This document shows positions 42,403 through 49,754 of a stretch of 49,754 bases of DNA, piece by piece. Numbering within the stretch: position 1 is the stretch's first letter; the number at the start of each line of letters is the position of its first letter. The stretch spans positions 42,038 to 91,791 of the forward strand of contig JAURGE010000004.1 in the NCBI GenBank assembly GCA_030833925.1, in the 5' to 3' direction. Below the pieces are notes generated by a model, which saw only the letters and a list, made by a program, of their open reading frames with translations, was not told where the DNA came from and ran no database searches. The stretch is from Alphaproteobacteria bacterium. GTDB taxonomy: Bacteria; Pseudomonadota; Alphaproteobacteria; Bin95. The position numbers were made by a program, and so were the translations under genes.

Positions 42403-43620
42403 ATGAGCCCCGAGGGCGTAAATTCCTTTCGCGCCGGCCCGGATGAATCCGGCCGGTTTGGCCTTTTTGGCGGTCGGTATGTTGCCGAAACGCTAATGCC
42501 TCTAATTCTAGAGGTAGAGCAAGCCTACCATAACGCTCGGAAAGATCCCGAATTTCTGCGCCTTATGGACTACTACCTTGCACACTACGTTGGACGCCCA
42601 AGTCCTCTCTACTTTGCAGAGCGGCTGACTGCGCACCTCGGCGGTGCCAAAATCTATCTTAAGAGAGATGAACTTAATCACACAGGCAGCCATAAAGCGA
42701 ATAACGTGTTGGGCCAAGTTCTGCTGGCCAAGCGCATGGGCAAAACCCGCATTATTGCTGAAACTGGTGCTGGTCAACATGGTGTGGCGACTGCAACTTT
42801 CTGCGCTCTTTTTGACATCCCCTGCGTGGTTTACATGGGCGCAACTGATGTGGAGCGACAGGCTCCAAACGTAGCGCGCATGAAACTTCTTGGGGCAGAA
42901 GTTAGACCAGTTACTTCAGGTTCTCGGACCCTTAAGGATGCTATGAATGAGGGGCTTCGCGATTGGGTCGCCCACGTCCACGACACATACTACGTCATCG
43001 GTACGGCAGCTGGCCCCCATCCCTATCCTGAAATGGTGCGTGACTTCCAATCGGTTATTGGACGAGAAACGCGAGAACAAATAATTGCTGCAGAAGGTCG
43101 CCTGCCAGACACACTGATCGCCTGTATAGGTGGCGGATCAAACGCGATTGGACTTTTTCACCCCTTTCTCGATGACCAAGACGTAGAAATGTTTGGGGTC
43201 GAAGCGGCAGGACGTGGCGTTGAAACTGGAGAGCATGCCGCGGCTATTGGTGGTGGAAAACCAGGCGTACTTCATGGCAACCGCACCTATCTTTTGCAAG
43301 ATGATGATGGTCAAATCGCGGAAGCTCACTCTATCTCGGCTGGTCTCGACTACCCTGGTATTGGACCCGAACATTCTTGGTTGGCTCAACAAGGTCGTGT
43401 CCAATACGTAAATGCCACAGATGAAGAGGCTTTGGAGGCCTTTCAAACCTGCGCAAGACTAGAGGGAATAATACCTGCGCTTGAACCAGCCCACGCGTTA
43501 GCATTTGTCCTTCGTTGGGCCGGCTCTCAACCCAAGGACAAGCTAGTAGTTATGAATATGTGTGGGCGAGGTGACAAAGACGTTTTCGCCGTCGCCCAGC
43601 ACTTGGGACTGCCAATATGA
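42403..43620 (+). CDS. trpB: Tryptophan synthase beta chain
   Basis: PLP enzyme that joins indole to serine, working as an alpha2-beta2 complex with TrpA. From ATG 42403 (405 residues) it starts near the family's usual [12 protein letters not shown]-binding K98 lies in [10 protein letters not shown] (92-101). The substrate-binding GAGQHG and phosphate-binding GGGSNAIG are intact. In-frame TTG 42358 and ATG 42379 would give longer, unconserved N-termini. The stop overlaps the trpA ATG (ATGA), allowing equal synthesis of the two subunits. Confidence 0.97.
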   Translation: MSPEGVNSFRAGPDESGRFGLFGGRYVAETLMPLILEVEQAYHNARKDPEFLRLMDYYLAHYVGRPSPLYFAERLTAHLGGAKIYLKRDELNHTGSHKANNVLGQVLLAKRMGKTRIIAETGAGQHGVATATFCALFDIPCVVYMGATDVERQAPNVARMKLLGAEVRPVTSGSRTLKDAMNEGLRDWVAHVHDTYYVIGTAAGPHPYPEMVRDFQSVIGRETREQIIAAEGRLPDTLIACIGGGSNAIGLFHPFLDDQDVEMFGVEAAGRGVETGEHAAAIGGGKPGVLHGNRTYLLQDDDGQIAEAHSISAGLDYPGIGPEHSWLAQQGRVQYVNATDEEALEAFQTCARLEGIIPALEPAHALAFVLRWAGSQPKDKLVVMNMCGRGDKDVFAVAQHLGLPI

Positions 43621-44438
43621 GCCGACTGTCAAAGCGGTTTGACGATTTAAAGGCCGAAGGCCGCGGAGGATTCATTCCCTTCGTGACAGCCTATGACCCT
43701 GACATCAACACTTTTAAAAAGATACTAGCTGGTCTTCCTGAGGCCGGAGCTGATGTTATTGAAATTGGGGTACCATTCACTGATCCCGCAGCAGATGGAC
43801 CATCAATTCAGGCTGCCGGGCAGCGTGCACTAAAAGCCGGTGCCAGCCTCAAAGGCACCTTAGAAATCATCCGGGACTTTCGGAAGACAAATAACGAGAC
43901 ACCGATTGTATTGATGGGCTACTTCAACCCAATTTATCGCATGGGCTGTGAGAAATTTGCCAATGTAGCTGCAGAAGCTGGAGTTGACGGCCTAATAACC
44001 GTTGACCTACCACCAGAGGAAGAAGAAGAGCTGCGCGGACCTGTTCAAAGTGCCGGGCTCGATATTGTCCGACTAATAGCACCGACAACGGACGACAACC
44101 GCTTACCAAACGTTTTAAAACATGCTTCGGGCTTTATTTATTATGTATCGATCGCGGGCATAACGGGTACAACAACACCAACCATAGATTCAATTGAATT
44201 AGCAGCTAAGAGATTGCGCAAGCATACCAAACTCCCCCTAGCAGTTGGGTTCGGGATCCGAACCCCAGAACTTGCTAACGCTGTTTCTCGTACAGCAGAT
44301 GCAGCTGTGGTGGGATCAGCAGTGGTAGAACGGGTCGCTGCAAATCTTGATGCAAATGGCAATGCCTTACCGGGACTGGTTGATGATGTACTCCATTTGG
44401 TAAAATCCCTATCCGATGGAGTGAGAACCAGGTCATGA
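43617..44438 (+). CDS. trpA: Tryptophan synthase alpha chain
   Basis: Cleaves indole-3-glycerol phosphate to indole for the beta subunit. The 273-residue TIM barrel has both catalytic acids at the same numbers as E. coli TrpA: E49 and D60 in [15 protein letters not shown]. Substrate phosphate motifs GFGIRTPE and VVGSAVV are present. ATG overlaps the trpB stop, and its own stop overlaps accD (ATGA), making a continuous translationally coupled chain. Confidence 0.97.
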   Translation: MSRLSKRFDDLKAEGRGGFIPFVTAYDPDINTFKKILAGLPEAGADVIEIGVPFTDPAADGPSIQAAGQRALKAGASLKGTLEIIRDFRKTNNETPIVLMGYFNPIYRMGCEKFANVAAEAGVDGLITVDLPPEEEEELRGPVQSAGLDIVRLIAPTTDDNRLPNVLKHASGFIYYVSIAGITGTTTPTIDSIELAAKRLRKHTKLPLAVGFGIRTPELANAVSRTADAAVVGSAVVERVAANLDANGNALPGLVDDVLHLVKSLSDGVRTRS

Positions 44439-45397
44439 GCTGGCTCGACAAATACGTTCGTCCCAAAATACAACAACTCGTTCGGAAAAATCCCGCCCCA
44501 ACAGATCTCTGGAGGCAGTGTCCTGATTGCGCCCAGATGATCTTTCATAATGATTTGAAGCAGGCGTCAATGGTCTGTCCAAACTGTAGTTATCATATGC
44601 GGATAGGGGCAGAGGGTCGCTTTAAACTCCTGCTGGACGAGGGTAGCCGGGAAAATCTACGACTACCCGAAACTCCTATTGACCCGCTTAAATTCCGTGA
44701 CCAAAAGCGTTACACCGACCGTCTCAAAGAAGCTCAACATAAAAGTGGCGAGACCGACGCACTAAAAGTAGCCAGCGGCACAATCGAGGGAGCACCAGTC
44801 GTCATAGCCGTTCTCGACTTTGGCTTTATGGGTGGATCTATGGGCGCTGCTGTCGGCGCAGGTTTCGTTGCTGCAGCTCGTGAAGCGGTGAAGCGCAATG
44901 CTTCTTTCATCGCGATTACAGCATCGGGTGGAGCTCGGATGCAAGAGGGTATTCTGTCTCTAATGCAGATGCCGAGAACAGTAGCGGCCTTGGGCCTGCT
45001 CAAAGATGCCGGGTTGCCTTATGTCACTTTGCTAACTGATCCAACGACGGGAGGGGTATCCGCGTCGTTTGCCATGCTGGGCGACATCTCTTTAGCTGAA
45101 CCCGGCGCAGGCATTGGCTTTGCTGGTCAGCGTGTAATCAAAGAAACCATCGGCCAGACACTGCCTGAGGGCTTCCAACGCGCCGAATACCTGCTCGATC
45201 ACGGCATGTTGGATATGGTTGTCAGCAGACATGAATTAAGGACGACTCTCGGTCGCCTACTAAACCTCCTCATGTTCCCCGCCGATGACCAGGACCTAAA
45301 AAGAAGGCTTAAATCAAGCACTAAGCCAAAAACCAGTAACGGCAACAATGCATTGGCTAAAGAGCACCCAACTAAAAAGGCTAATCCCAAAACGTGA
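44435..45397 (+). CDS. accD: Acetyl-CoA carboxylase carboxyltransferase subunit beta
   Basis: Beta subunit of the carboxyltransferase that makes malonyl-CoA for fatty-acid synthesis. The 320 residues include the zinc ribbon C29, C32, C48, C51 and the acyl-CoA-binding crotonase-like core with SGGARMQEGILSLMQM and DPTTGGVSASFA. The C-terminus is a Lys/Asn-rich tail, not conserved. Gene order trpA-accD-folC is widespread in Proteobacteria. The GTG start of folC overlaps its stop (GTGA), so they are co-transcribed. Confidence 0.97.
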   Translation: MSWLDKYVRPKIQQLVRKNPAPTDLWRQCPDCAQMIFHNDLKQASMVCPNCSYHMRIGAEGRFKLLLDEGSRENLRLPETPIDPLKFRDQKRYTDRLKEAQHKSGETDALKVASGTIEGAPVVIAVLDFGFMGGSMGAAVGAGFVAAAREAVKRNASFIAITASGGARMQEGILSLMQMPRTVAALGLLKDAGLPYVTLLTDPTTGGVSASFAMLGDISLAEPGAGIGFAGQRVIKETIGQTLPEGFQRAEYLLDHGMLDMVVSRHELRTTLGRLLNLLMFPADDQDLKRRLKSSTKPKTSNGNNALAKEHPTKKANPKT

Positions 45398-46692
45398 GTC
45401 AGCAGGCTAGTGTAGCCGATAGAATCGCAACTTCTCCGATTGTTGAGCGACTCACAGCGCTACATCCAAAATTAATTGATCTTTCAACAGACCGCATTCA
45501 GCGTCTGCTGCGGGATTTAGGTGACCCACACCTTAGGTTGCCAAAAGTAATCCATGTAGCGGGTACAAACGGCAAAGGTTCAACTTGCGCATTTCTACGT
45601 GCCCTACTGAATGAGGCAGGTTACACGGTCAACGTCTACACATCCCCGCACCTTGTGCGCTTCACAGAGAGAGTACGATTAAACTCTGGACCAATATCTG
45701 AAGATGCTTTTCTTGCGGTATTGGAGCATTGCGAGCGTGTGAATGCTGGTCGCCAGATAACCTTTTTCGAAATGCTAACTGCTGCAGCCTTTGTGGCATT
45801 TGCCGAAAATCCTGCAGATGCAACAATCGTAGAAGTCGGTTTAGGCGGAAGATATGACGCAACTAATGTTTTTCCATCTCCCGCTATCTCTGCGATAACG
45901 CCGATCTCGCTTGACCATGTTGAATTTCTGGGCTCGAAGCTCACACAAATCGCTTGGGAGAAAGCAGGCATTCTGAAACCCAACCGCCCTGCTGTCTGCG
46001 CCAAGCAGCCCTGTGAAGTTTTGGAGACAATCCAAGCAGAGGCCATAACAGTAAGAGCGCATCTCGCAACCGAAGGCACTGATTGGAAGATTATCCCTGA
46101 CGAAGACAGTTTTCGATTCTCTGATGGTAATCACGACTGGGAACTTCCACGCCCAACACTTGCAGGCAACTGGCAATTTAATAATGCAGGCCTGGCGCTA
46201 GCAGCATTGAGCCGCTTGAGAGGTTTTGAGCTCACTGAAAAAATTGCTGCCCACGCAATGAAAACCGTCAATTGGCCAGGGCGTCTTCAACTTTTGCAGA
46301 GGGGACCACTGCTAGAACAACTAGGACAGCGAAGCGTATGGGTCGATGGTGGTCATAACCCCGGGGCTGCAGATGCATTGGCATCGGAGATAGCACGCTG
46401 GCCGATAAAGCCGACAGTAATAATTGGAATGATGCAACGTAAGGATGCCACTAACTTTCTTAAGAAACTTGCACCAGTAGTAAAGCGAGCTGCTTGTATC
46501 GGGATTCCAGGCAATGAAGGTGCACTCACAGCAGATTCTCTTGCTGCAATTGCGTGTGATGTTGGAATGGAGGCTAAGGCTTTTAATTCTATTGAAAAGG
46601 CTGCTGCGGACATTGTTCTCTCGACCGACAGCCCCGTTTTGATATGCGGATCGCTTTACCTTGCCGGAATTGTCCTCAGAGAGAACAACTAG
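45394..46692 (+). CDS. folC: Folylpolyglutamate synthase / dihydrofolate synthase
   Basis: Mur-ligase-type ATP enzyme adding glutamate to dihydropteroate and folates. The 432 residues show the P-loop HVAGTNGKGST (54-64), SPHLVRFTERVRLN, TFFEMLTAAAF, VEVGLGGRYDATN and the C-terminal DGGHNPGAADAL. The start is GTG 45394 in a GTGA overlap with accD; no ATG stands near. It ends in a CTAG shared with the convergent glyoxalase-like gene: TAG at 46690-46692 on plus, TAG at 46691-46689 on minus, leaving no room for a terminator. Confidence 0.96.
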   Translation: MSQQASVADRIATSPIVERLTALHPKLIDLSTDRIQRLLRDLGDPHLRLPKVIHVAGTNGKGSTCAFLRALLNEAGYTVNVYTSPHLVRFTERVRLNSGPISEDAFLAVLEHCERVNAGRQITFFEMLTAAAFVAFAENPADATIVEVGLGGRYDATNVFPSPAISAITPISLDHVEFLGSKLTQIAWEKAGILKPNRPAVCAKQPCEVLETIQAEAITVRAHLATEGTDWKIIPDEDSFRFSDGNHDWELPRPTLAGNWQFNNAGLALAALSRLRGFELTEKIAAHAMKTVNWPGRLQLLQRGPLLEQLGQRSVWVDGGHNPGAADALASEIARWPIKPTVIIGMMQRKDATNFLKKLAPVVKRAACIGIPGNEGALTADSLAAIACDVGMEAKAFNSIEKAAADIVLSTDSPVLICGSLYLAGIVLRENN

Positions 46693-47615
46693 AGTGGCAA
46701 TGGTAATTGGTTGGCAGCGTGGATAATCATCGAGCTACCAAGAGCCTCCGCGGGTGGCACAACGATATGGTCTCCGTGCTTCTGAAACATAACACCACCG
46801 GCACGCAAGGCCCGCTCTGTTTTAGAAACATCCTGAGACCTGAGCATAACTGCTGCACCGTAAGGACTAATAGTTCGATCAAGTTCTGGAACAATCTGCA
46901 AACCAGCTGACGCCGTGGCCAGAAGTAGTGCCCCTCGTTCTAGAGCTAAACCTAAAATACCCTCTGCAATTTTGACAATCGGTTTGCGAACAAATCGAGC
47001 AAAACGACCAGCTGCCTCATCCAAATCCTCTACAATCCAAAGAACTCCTGATAGCGCATCGACACCATTCGGTTGATCTATTTCATCTTTTTCCCAGACA
47101 AGGTCTGGTGTGAAGTGCCCGCACCACTGCACTCGTCCTTCTGGCATAATCCCCGGCGGCACTCGAAGCACACTAAATCGGGCCTCCGCTTCTGACCCAT
47201 TAGCAGTGAGTGTCATCCGACGCATATCAACGGGTTCCAAGGGCTGGAAACCACTTTCTGCAAGTCTTGGCGCCTCAGAGGGCACATCAGATGCCGCAAA
47301 AGCCATCAGATGGAGACCCTCATAACGGGCAAGCTGAATCCTGTGTTGGCGTGCTAAAGGGGTATCACCGCTACTGCCAAGAAATTCCAAATATCCCAAG
47401 GCTGGCGTCACCAATCTGTTAAACGTTCCTGAGGGCACAGATGAACCATCTTGCTGACGGTTCATGTGAATATTCTCACGCGTAACCCGGAACCCTAGGT
47501 CCTTGAGCCTGTTAGCCGCTATTTCTAAATCAGCAACAAACCAGCCAACATGATCTAGGAATACCTCATCACCTAGAGGTTTTTGCCGTTCCTTCCAACC
47601 AGGTTTCCAGTCCAA
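46689..47615 (-). CDS. Glyoxalase-like (VOC fold) protein
   Basis: A 308-residue protein of the glyoxalase-like (PF13468-type) VOC group, with two related halves: FLDHVGWFVADLEIAANRLKDLGFRV near the N-terminus, then a second unit around VLWIVEDLDEAAGRFARFVRKPI. Putative ligands include H22 and E77 (YLEFLG). The start is TTG 47615, with GGGTGAG eight bases before it; the first ATG would remove the conserved N-terminal strand. It follows the enoyl-CoA hydratase by five bases and is the third gene of the acyl-CoA set. No reaction is known for close relatives. Confidence 0.78.
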   Translation of the reverse strand: MDWKPGWKERQKPLGDEVFLDHVGWFVADLEIAANRLKDLGFRVTRENIHMNRQQDGSSVPSGTFNRLVTPALGYLEFLGSSGDTPLARQHRIQLARYEGLHLMAFAASDVPSEAPRLAESGFQPLEPVDMRRMTLTANGSEAEARFSVLRVPPGIMPEGRVQWCGHFTPDLVWEKDEIDQPNGVDALSGVLWIVEDLDEAAGRFARFVRKPIVKIAEGILGLALERGALLLATASAGLQIVPELDRTISPYGAAVMLRSQDVSKTERALRAGGVMFQKHGDHIVVPPAEALGSSMIIHAANQLPLPL

Positions 47616-47620
47616 AAGAT

Positions 47621-48430
47621 CTACTCACCCGTGAATTTTGGACGCCGCTTTTCAACAAAAGAGGCAACTCCCTCGGCAAAATCTCTACCGCCTCGGAGCC
47701 GACCATAAGCTTGACCCTCAATCTCCATTGCTTGCTCTAAAGGGGAATTTACACTGTGATTCAGCACATTTTTAAGGGTACGCTGCGCGAGGGGCGAGAA
47801 TTGGCAGAGTTCCTTCACAATACTTTCTACTGTCTCTTCTAACTTATCATCTGGCACACATTCAGCCGCAATACCCCACTCCTCCGCCTTCTTACCTGAG
47901 ATACGAATTGAACGAAGCGAGACGTTTTTTGCGCGGGAGACACCTATCATTTTCTCTAACCGAGCTGAGCCTCCCGATCCTGGGATCATGCCTATCCGCA
48001 TCTCCGGCAATGCGAGCTCCGCTGTCTCCGAAACTATACGAAAGTCACATGCAAGGCTGAGTTCGAAACCCACCCCAAAACAATATCCTCGGATGGCAGC
48101 GATTACAGGCTTAGAACAGCGCTCTGGCGCAGCAACATATTTATGAAGCTGGGATACTGTCTCTTGGCTTGCTTCCATAAAGCCTGGAATTTCGCCACCA
48201 GAAGAGAAATGTTGCCCCTCGGCCCGAATGACTATCACACGCACACGGTCATCATGGTCCAACTCGTCGATTACGGCAGAAATCTGCGGGCGCTGCGGCA
48301 TTCGAATAATATTAAACGGCGGACGATCAAGAATAATGTCCGCTCGTTGGCTTTCGGGATTAATTTCGACACGAAAGCCATCCAGATTTTTAAGAAGCTC
48401 GGTACGGTATGTCTTAAAGCTATTACTCAT
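47621..48430 (-). CDS. Enoyl-CoA hydratase (crotonase) family protein
   Basis: Crotonase-fold protein of 269 residues. Oxyanion motifs are HFSSGGE (74-80) and RGYCFGVGFE (114-123), and both hydratase glutamates are present: E123 and E143 (LPEMRIGMIPGSGG). It is thus more likely a true enoyl-CoA hydratase than the crotonase at 13.4 kb. The C-terminus FAEGVASFVEKRRPKF is typical of hydratases. ATG 48430 overlaps the stop of the upstream acyl-CoA synthetase (ATGA); the glyoxalase-like gene follows. Activation of an acid, then hydration of its enoyl-CoA, is a sensible reading; the substrate is unknown. Confidence 0.88.
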   Translation of the reverse strand: MSNSFKTYRTELLKNLDGFRVEINPESQRADIILDRPPFNIIRMPQRPQISAVIDELDHDDRVRVIVIRAEGQHFSSGGEIPGFMEASQETVSQLHKYVAAPERCSKPVIAAIRGYCFGVGFELSLACDFRIVSETAELALPEMRIGMIPGSGGSARLEKMIGVSRAKNVSLRSIRISGKKAEEWGIAAECVPDDKLEETVESIVKELCQFSPLAQRTLKNVLNHSVNSPLEQAMEIEGQAYGRLRGGRDFAEGVASFVEKRRPKFTGE

Positions 48431-49754
48431 AAAATTTCCTCTTGGTATTCGCCAGCCTGGAGAAGGCGGCGCAGTATCTTGCCGACTGGCGATTTCGGAA
48501 TTTCAGTGACAAACACATATCGCCGGGGACGCTTGAAATTGGCAAGGCCAGATTGTCTGCAATAGGTGTCTAACATATCGCCGTCAACTGCCCCCTTTCG
48601 GGTTATAAATGCAGCCACTATTTGCCCCCAACGCTCATCTGCGATGCCAGCAACCGCTACCTCACCCACTCCCGGGTGCAGAGATAGTAGGCTCTCTATT
48701 TCGACTGGCGAAACGTTCTCTCCCCCAGTGATGATCATGTCATCGACACGGCCAGTTACGAAGAGATCGCCATCCGCGTCATAGAAGCCCGTATCTCCAG
48801 TAAAGTACCATCCATTACGGAGTGCCTTTTCATTGGCGTCCGGACGCTGCCAGTACCCTTCAAAGGCCTCGTCACCTGCCAAATCTGCAATGATTTCACC
48901 CTCTTCGCCTATGTCAGCAAAGTCATCGGGCTGACCTCCAAGTTTTACCACCCTAATAGTTTGGTTTAGCCCTGCCTTTCCCGCAGACCCCGGCTTTTTG
49001 GGCGCATCTGGCTCTATGGTGAACGTATAAATCTCGCTTGAACCATAGTGATTGACGAATATCTCTGGACTGAAAATTTCAGAAAGGCGTGCAAGAAGGC
49101 CATCCGTCATAGAGGCTCCTGCAAATCCGAGCTTCGTTACACTCTTAATATCTGCTGAGCCAAAATTATTTGTTGAGATTAGGTCGTGAAAAAGCGTAGG
49201 TACCAAAATTAGGTGTGTTAGCTTTTCTGCATCTATCATCGACGCAGCGGCACCCGCATCGAAACGGGGCATACATACAAAACAGCCATCTATCAAAGCC
49301 GATGCCAGAAGTGCTCGAACACCCATGGTATGATAAAGAGGCATAACACCAAGTGTGCGCTCTCCTCGCCCGAACCGATATTGGGCAACATGGGCAATTG
49401 CTGCCGCTCGCTCGGCTCTATGGCTTCGCGGCACGCCTTTCGGACGCCCCGTTGTGCCTGATGTGTAGAGCATTACTGACCATGCGTCGGCGTCACCATG
49501 TGACTCTGCTGCAATCGGGTGGCTTGCAAGTAAATTCGAATATTCTTCATCCAAATTTACTCGGATTAATGACTGCGCTGCCTTAGAGGTTGATGCTGCG
49601 GCTGATGATATCTCTTGAAAAAAGACTACCTTCGCGTCTGCATTTTCCACCACATAATTAAGCTCTAAATCAGTAACGCGCCAATTGAGAGGCACGATGG
49701 CTATTCCTGTTAGCTGGCATGCCCAATGTAAAAGCGCCGCCTCAGAGGTGTTTT
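48427..49754 (-). CDS. AMP-binding acyl-CoA synthetase (5' end beyond the window)
   Basis: ATP-dependent acid-CoA ligase of the ANL superfamily, cut by the right edge: the frame stays open to 49754, and the GTG at 49695 is internal, because TSEAALLHWACQLTGIAIVP upstream of it also fits the family. About 442 codons are visible. Motifs: P-loop YTSGTTGRPKGVPRSH, YGSSEIYTF, FTGDTGFYDADGD, the hinge GRVDDMIITGGENVSP, and the C-terminal catalytic Lys in SPVGKILRR. It activates a carboxylic acid through an acyl-adenylate in the cytoplasm. It is coupled to the enoyl-CoA hydratase by ATGA. Chain-length or aromatic preference cannot be judged. Confidence 0.93.
   Translation of the reverse strand, partial: NTSEAALLHWACQLTGIAIVPLNWRVTDLELNYVVENADAKVVFFQEISSAAASTSKAAQSLIRVNLDEEYSNLLASHPIAAESHGDADAWSVMLYTSGTTGRPKGVPRSHRAERAAAIAHVAQYRFGRGERTLGVMPLYHTMGVRALLASALIDGCFVCMPRFDAGAAASMIDAEKLTHLILVPTLFHDLISTNNFGSADIKSVTKLGFAGASMTDGLLARLSEIFSPEIFVNHYGSSEIYTFTIEPDAPKKPGSAGKAGLNQTIRVVKLGGQPDDFADIGEEGEIIADLAGDEAFEGYWQRPDANEKALRNGWYFTGDTGFYDADGDLFVTGRVDDMIITGGENVSPVEIESLLSLHPGVGEVAVAGIADERWGQIVAAFITRKGAVDGDMLDTYCRQSGLANFKRPRRYVFVTEIPKSPVGKILRRLLQAGEYQEEIL

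Noticed and set aside
1-49754. CRISPR arrays, insertion sequences, prophage or toxin-antitoxin modules
   Set aside because: No spaced direct repeats, transposase, integrase or phage structural motifs were seen; the only tandem repeat is the 2 x 18-base one within a gene.

Overview
The window looks like a contiguous piece of an alphaproteobacterial chromosome, most likely a free-living, probably marine, heterotroph with Rhodospirillales-like gene content. This rests on the blocks tig-clpP-clpX-lon and lapA-trpF-trpB-trpA-accD-folC, the CoxD/CoxE/XdhC/molybdenum-cofactor cluster, and the many CaiB-type CoA-transferases, acyl-CoA dehydrogenases and flavin monooxygenases. Genes are tightly packed, with many ATGA or TAATG junctions. 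By eye the base composition is moderate and uniform. I see no phage, insertion sequence, CRISPR array or toxin-antitoxin module. The order-level placement is inference.

Layout. 1-5.7 kb: a PduO-type cobalamin adenosyltransferase (minus strand), then a plus-strand operon for maturation of a molybdenum hydroxylase: MoxR/CoxD ATPase, VWA/CoxE protein, XdhC split into two coupled genes, and a molybdopterin-binding/MobA-like fusion. No hydroxylase structural genes are present. 5.8-12.2 kb: tRNA-Leu(UAG), trigger factor, ClpP, ClpX and Lon, with sigma-32-like promoter candidates before clpP and lon and a strong terminator after lon. 12.2-15 kb: MFS transporter, crotonase and alpha/beta hydrolase. 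15-20.6 kb: a complete peptide-type ABC importer on the minus strand. 20.7-24.8 kb: acyl-CoA dehydrogenase, CoA-transferase, Nudix hydrolase and ACR3-type transporter.

24.9-41 kb is the accessory, catabolic part. It holds a limonene-monooxygenase-like flavoenzyme, GlcD and GlcE without GlcF, a cupin, tRNA-Val(GAC), HupE, two SDRs, a CoA-transferase, a GST, a NIPSNAP protein, a threonine-dehydrogenase-like epimerase, a ThDP enzyme, rpmB, an acyl-CoA dehydrogenase, a second flavin monooxygenase and an asparaginase-like protein. Four of these enzymes lack family-defining catalytic residues. 41.1-46.7 kb: lapA, trpF, trpB, trpA, accD and folC. 46.7-49.75 kb: a minus-strand acyl-CoA synthetase (cut by the window end), enoyl-CoA hydratase and glyoxalase-like protein.

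How the genes fit together. The housekeeping blocks cover protein folding and proteolysis, tryptophan, fatty-acid and folate synthesis. The rest fits import of peptides and organic acids, followed by CoA-dependent or flavin-dependent breakdown. I did not find a clearly new defence or mobile system. The points most worth following up are the group of enzymes with substituted active-site residues (30-41 kb), the nested inverted repeat at 34100-34158, the Moco-maturation operon without structural genes, and glcDE without glcF.
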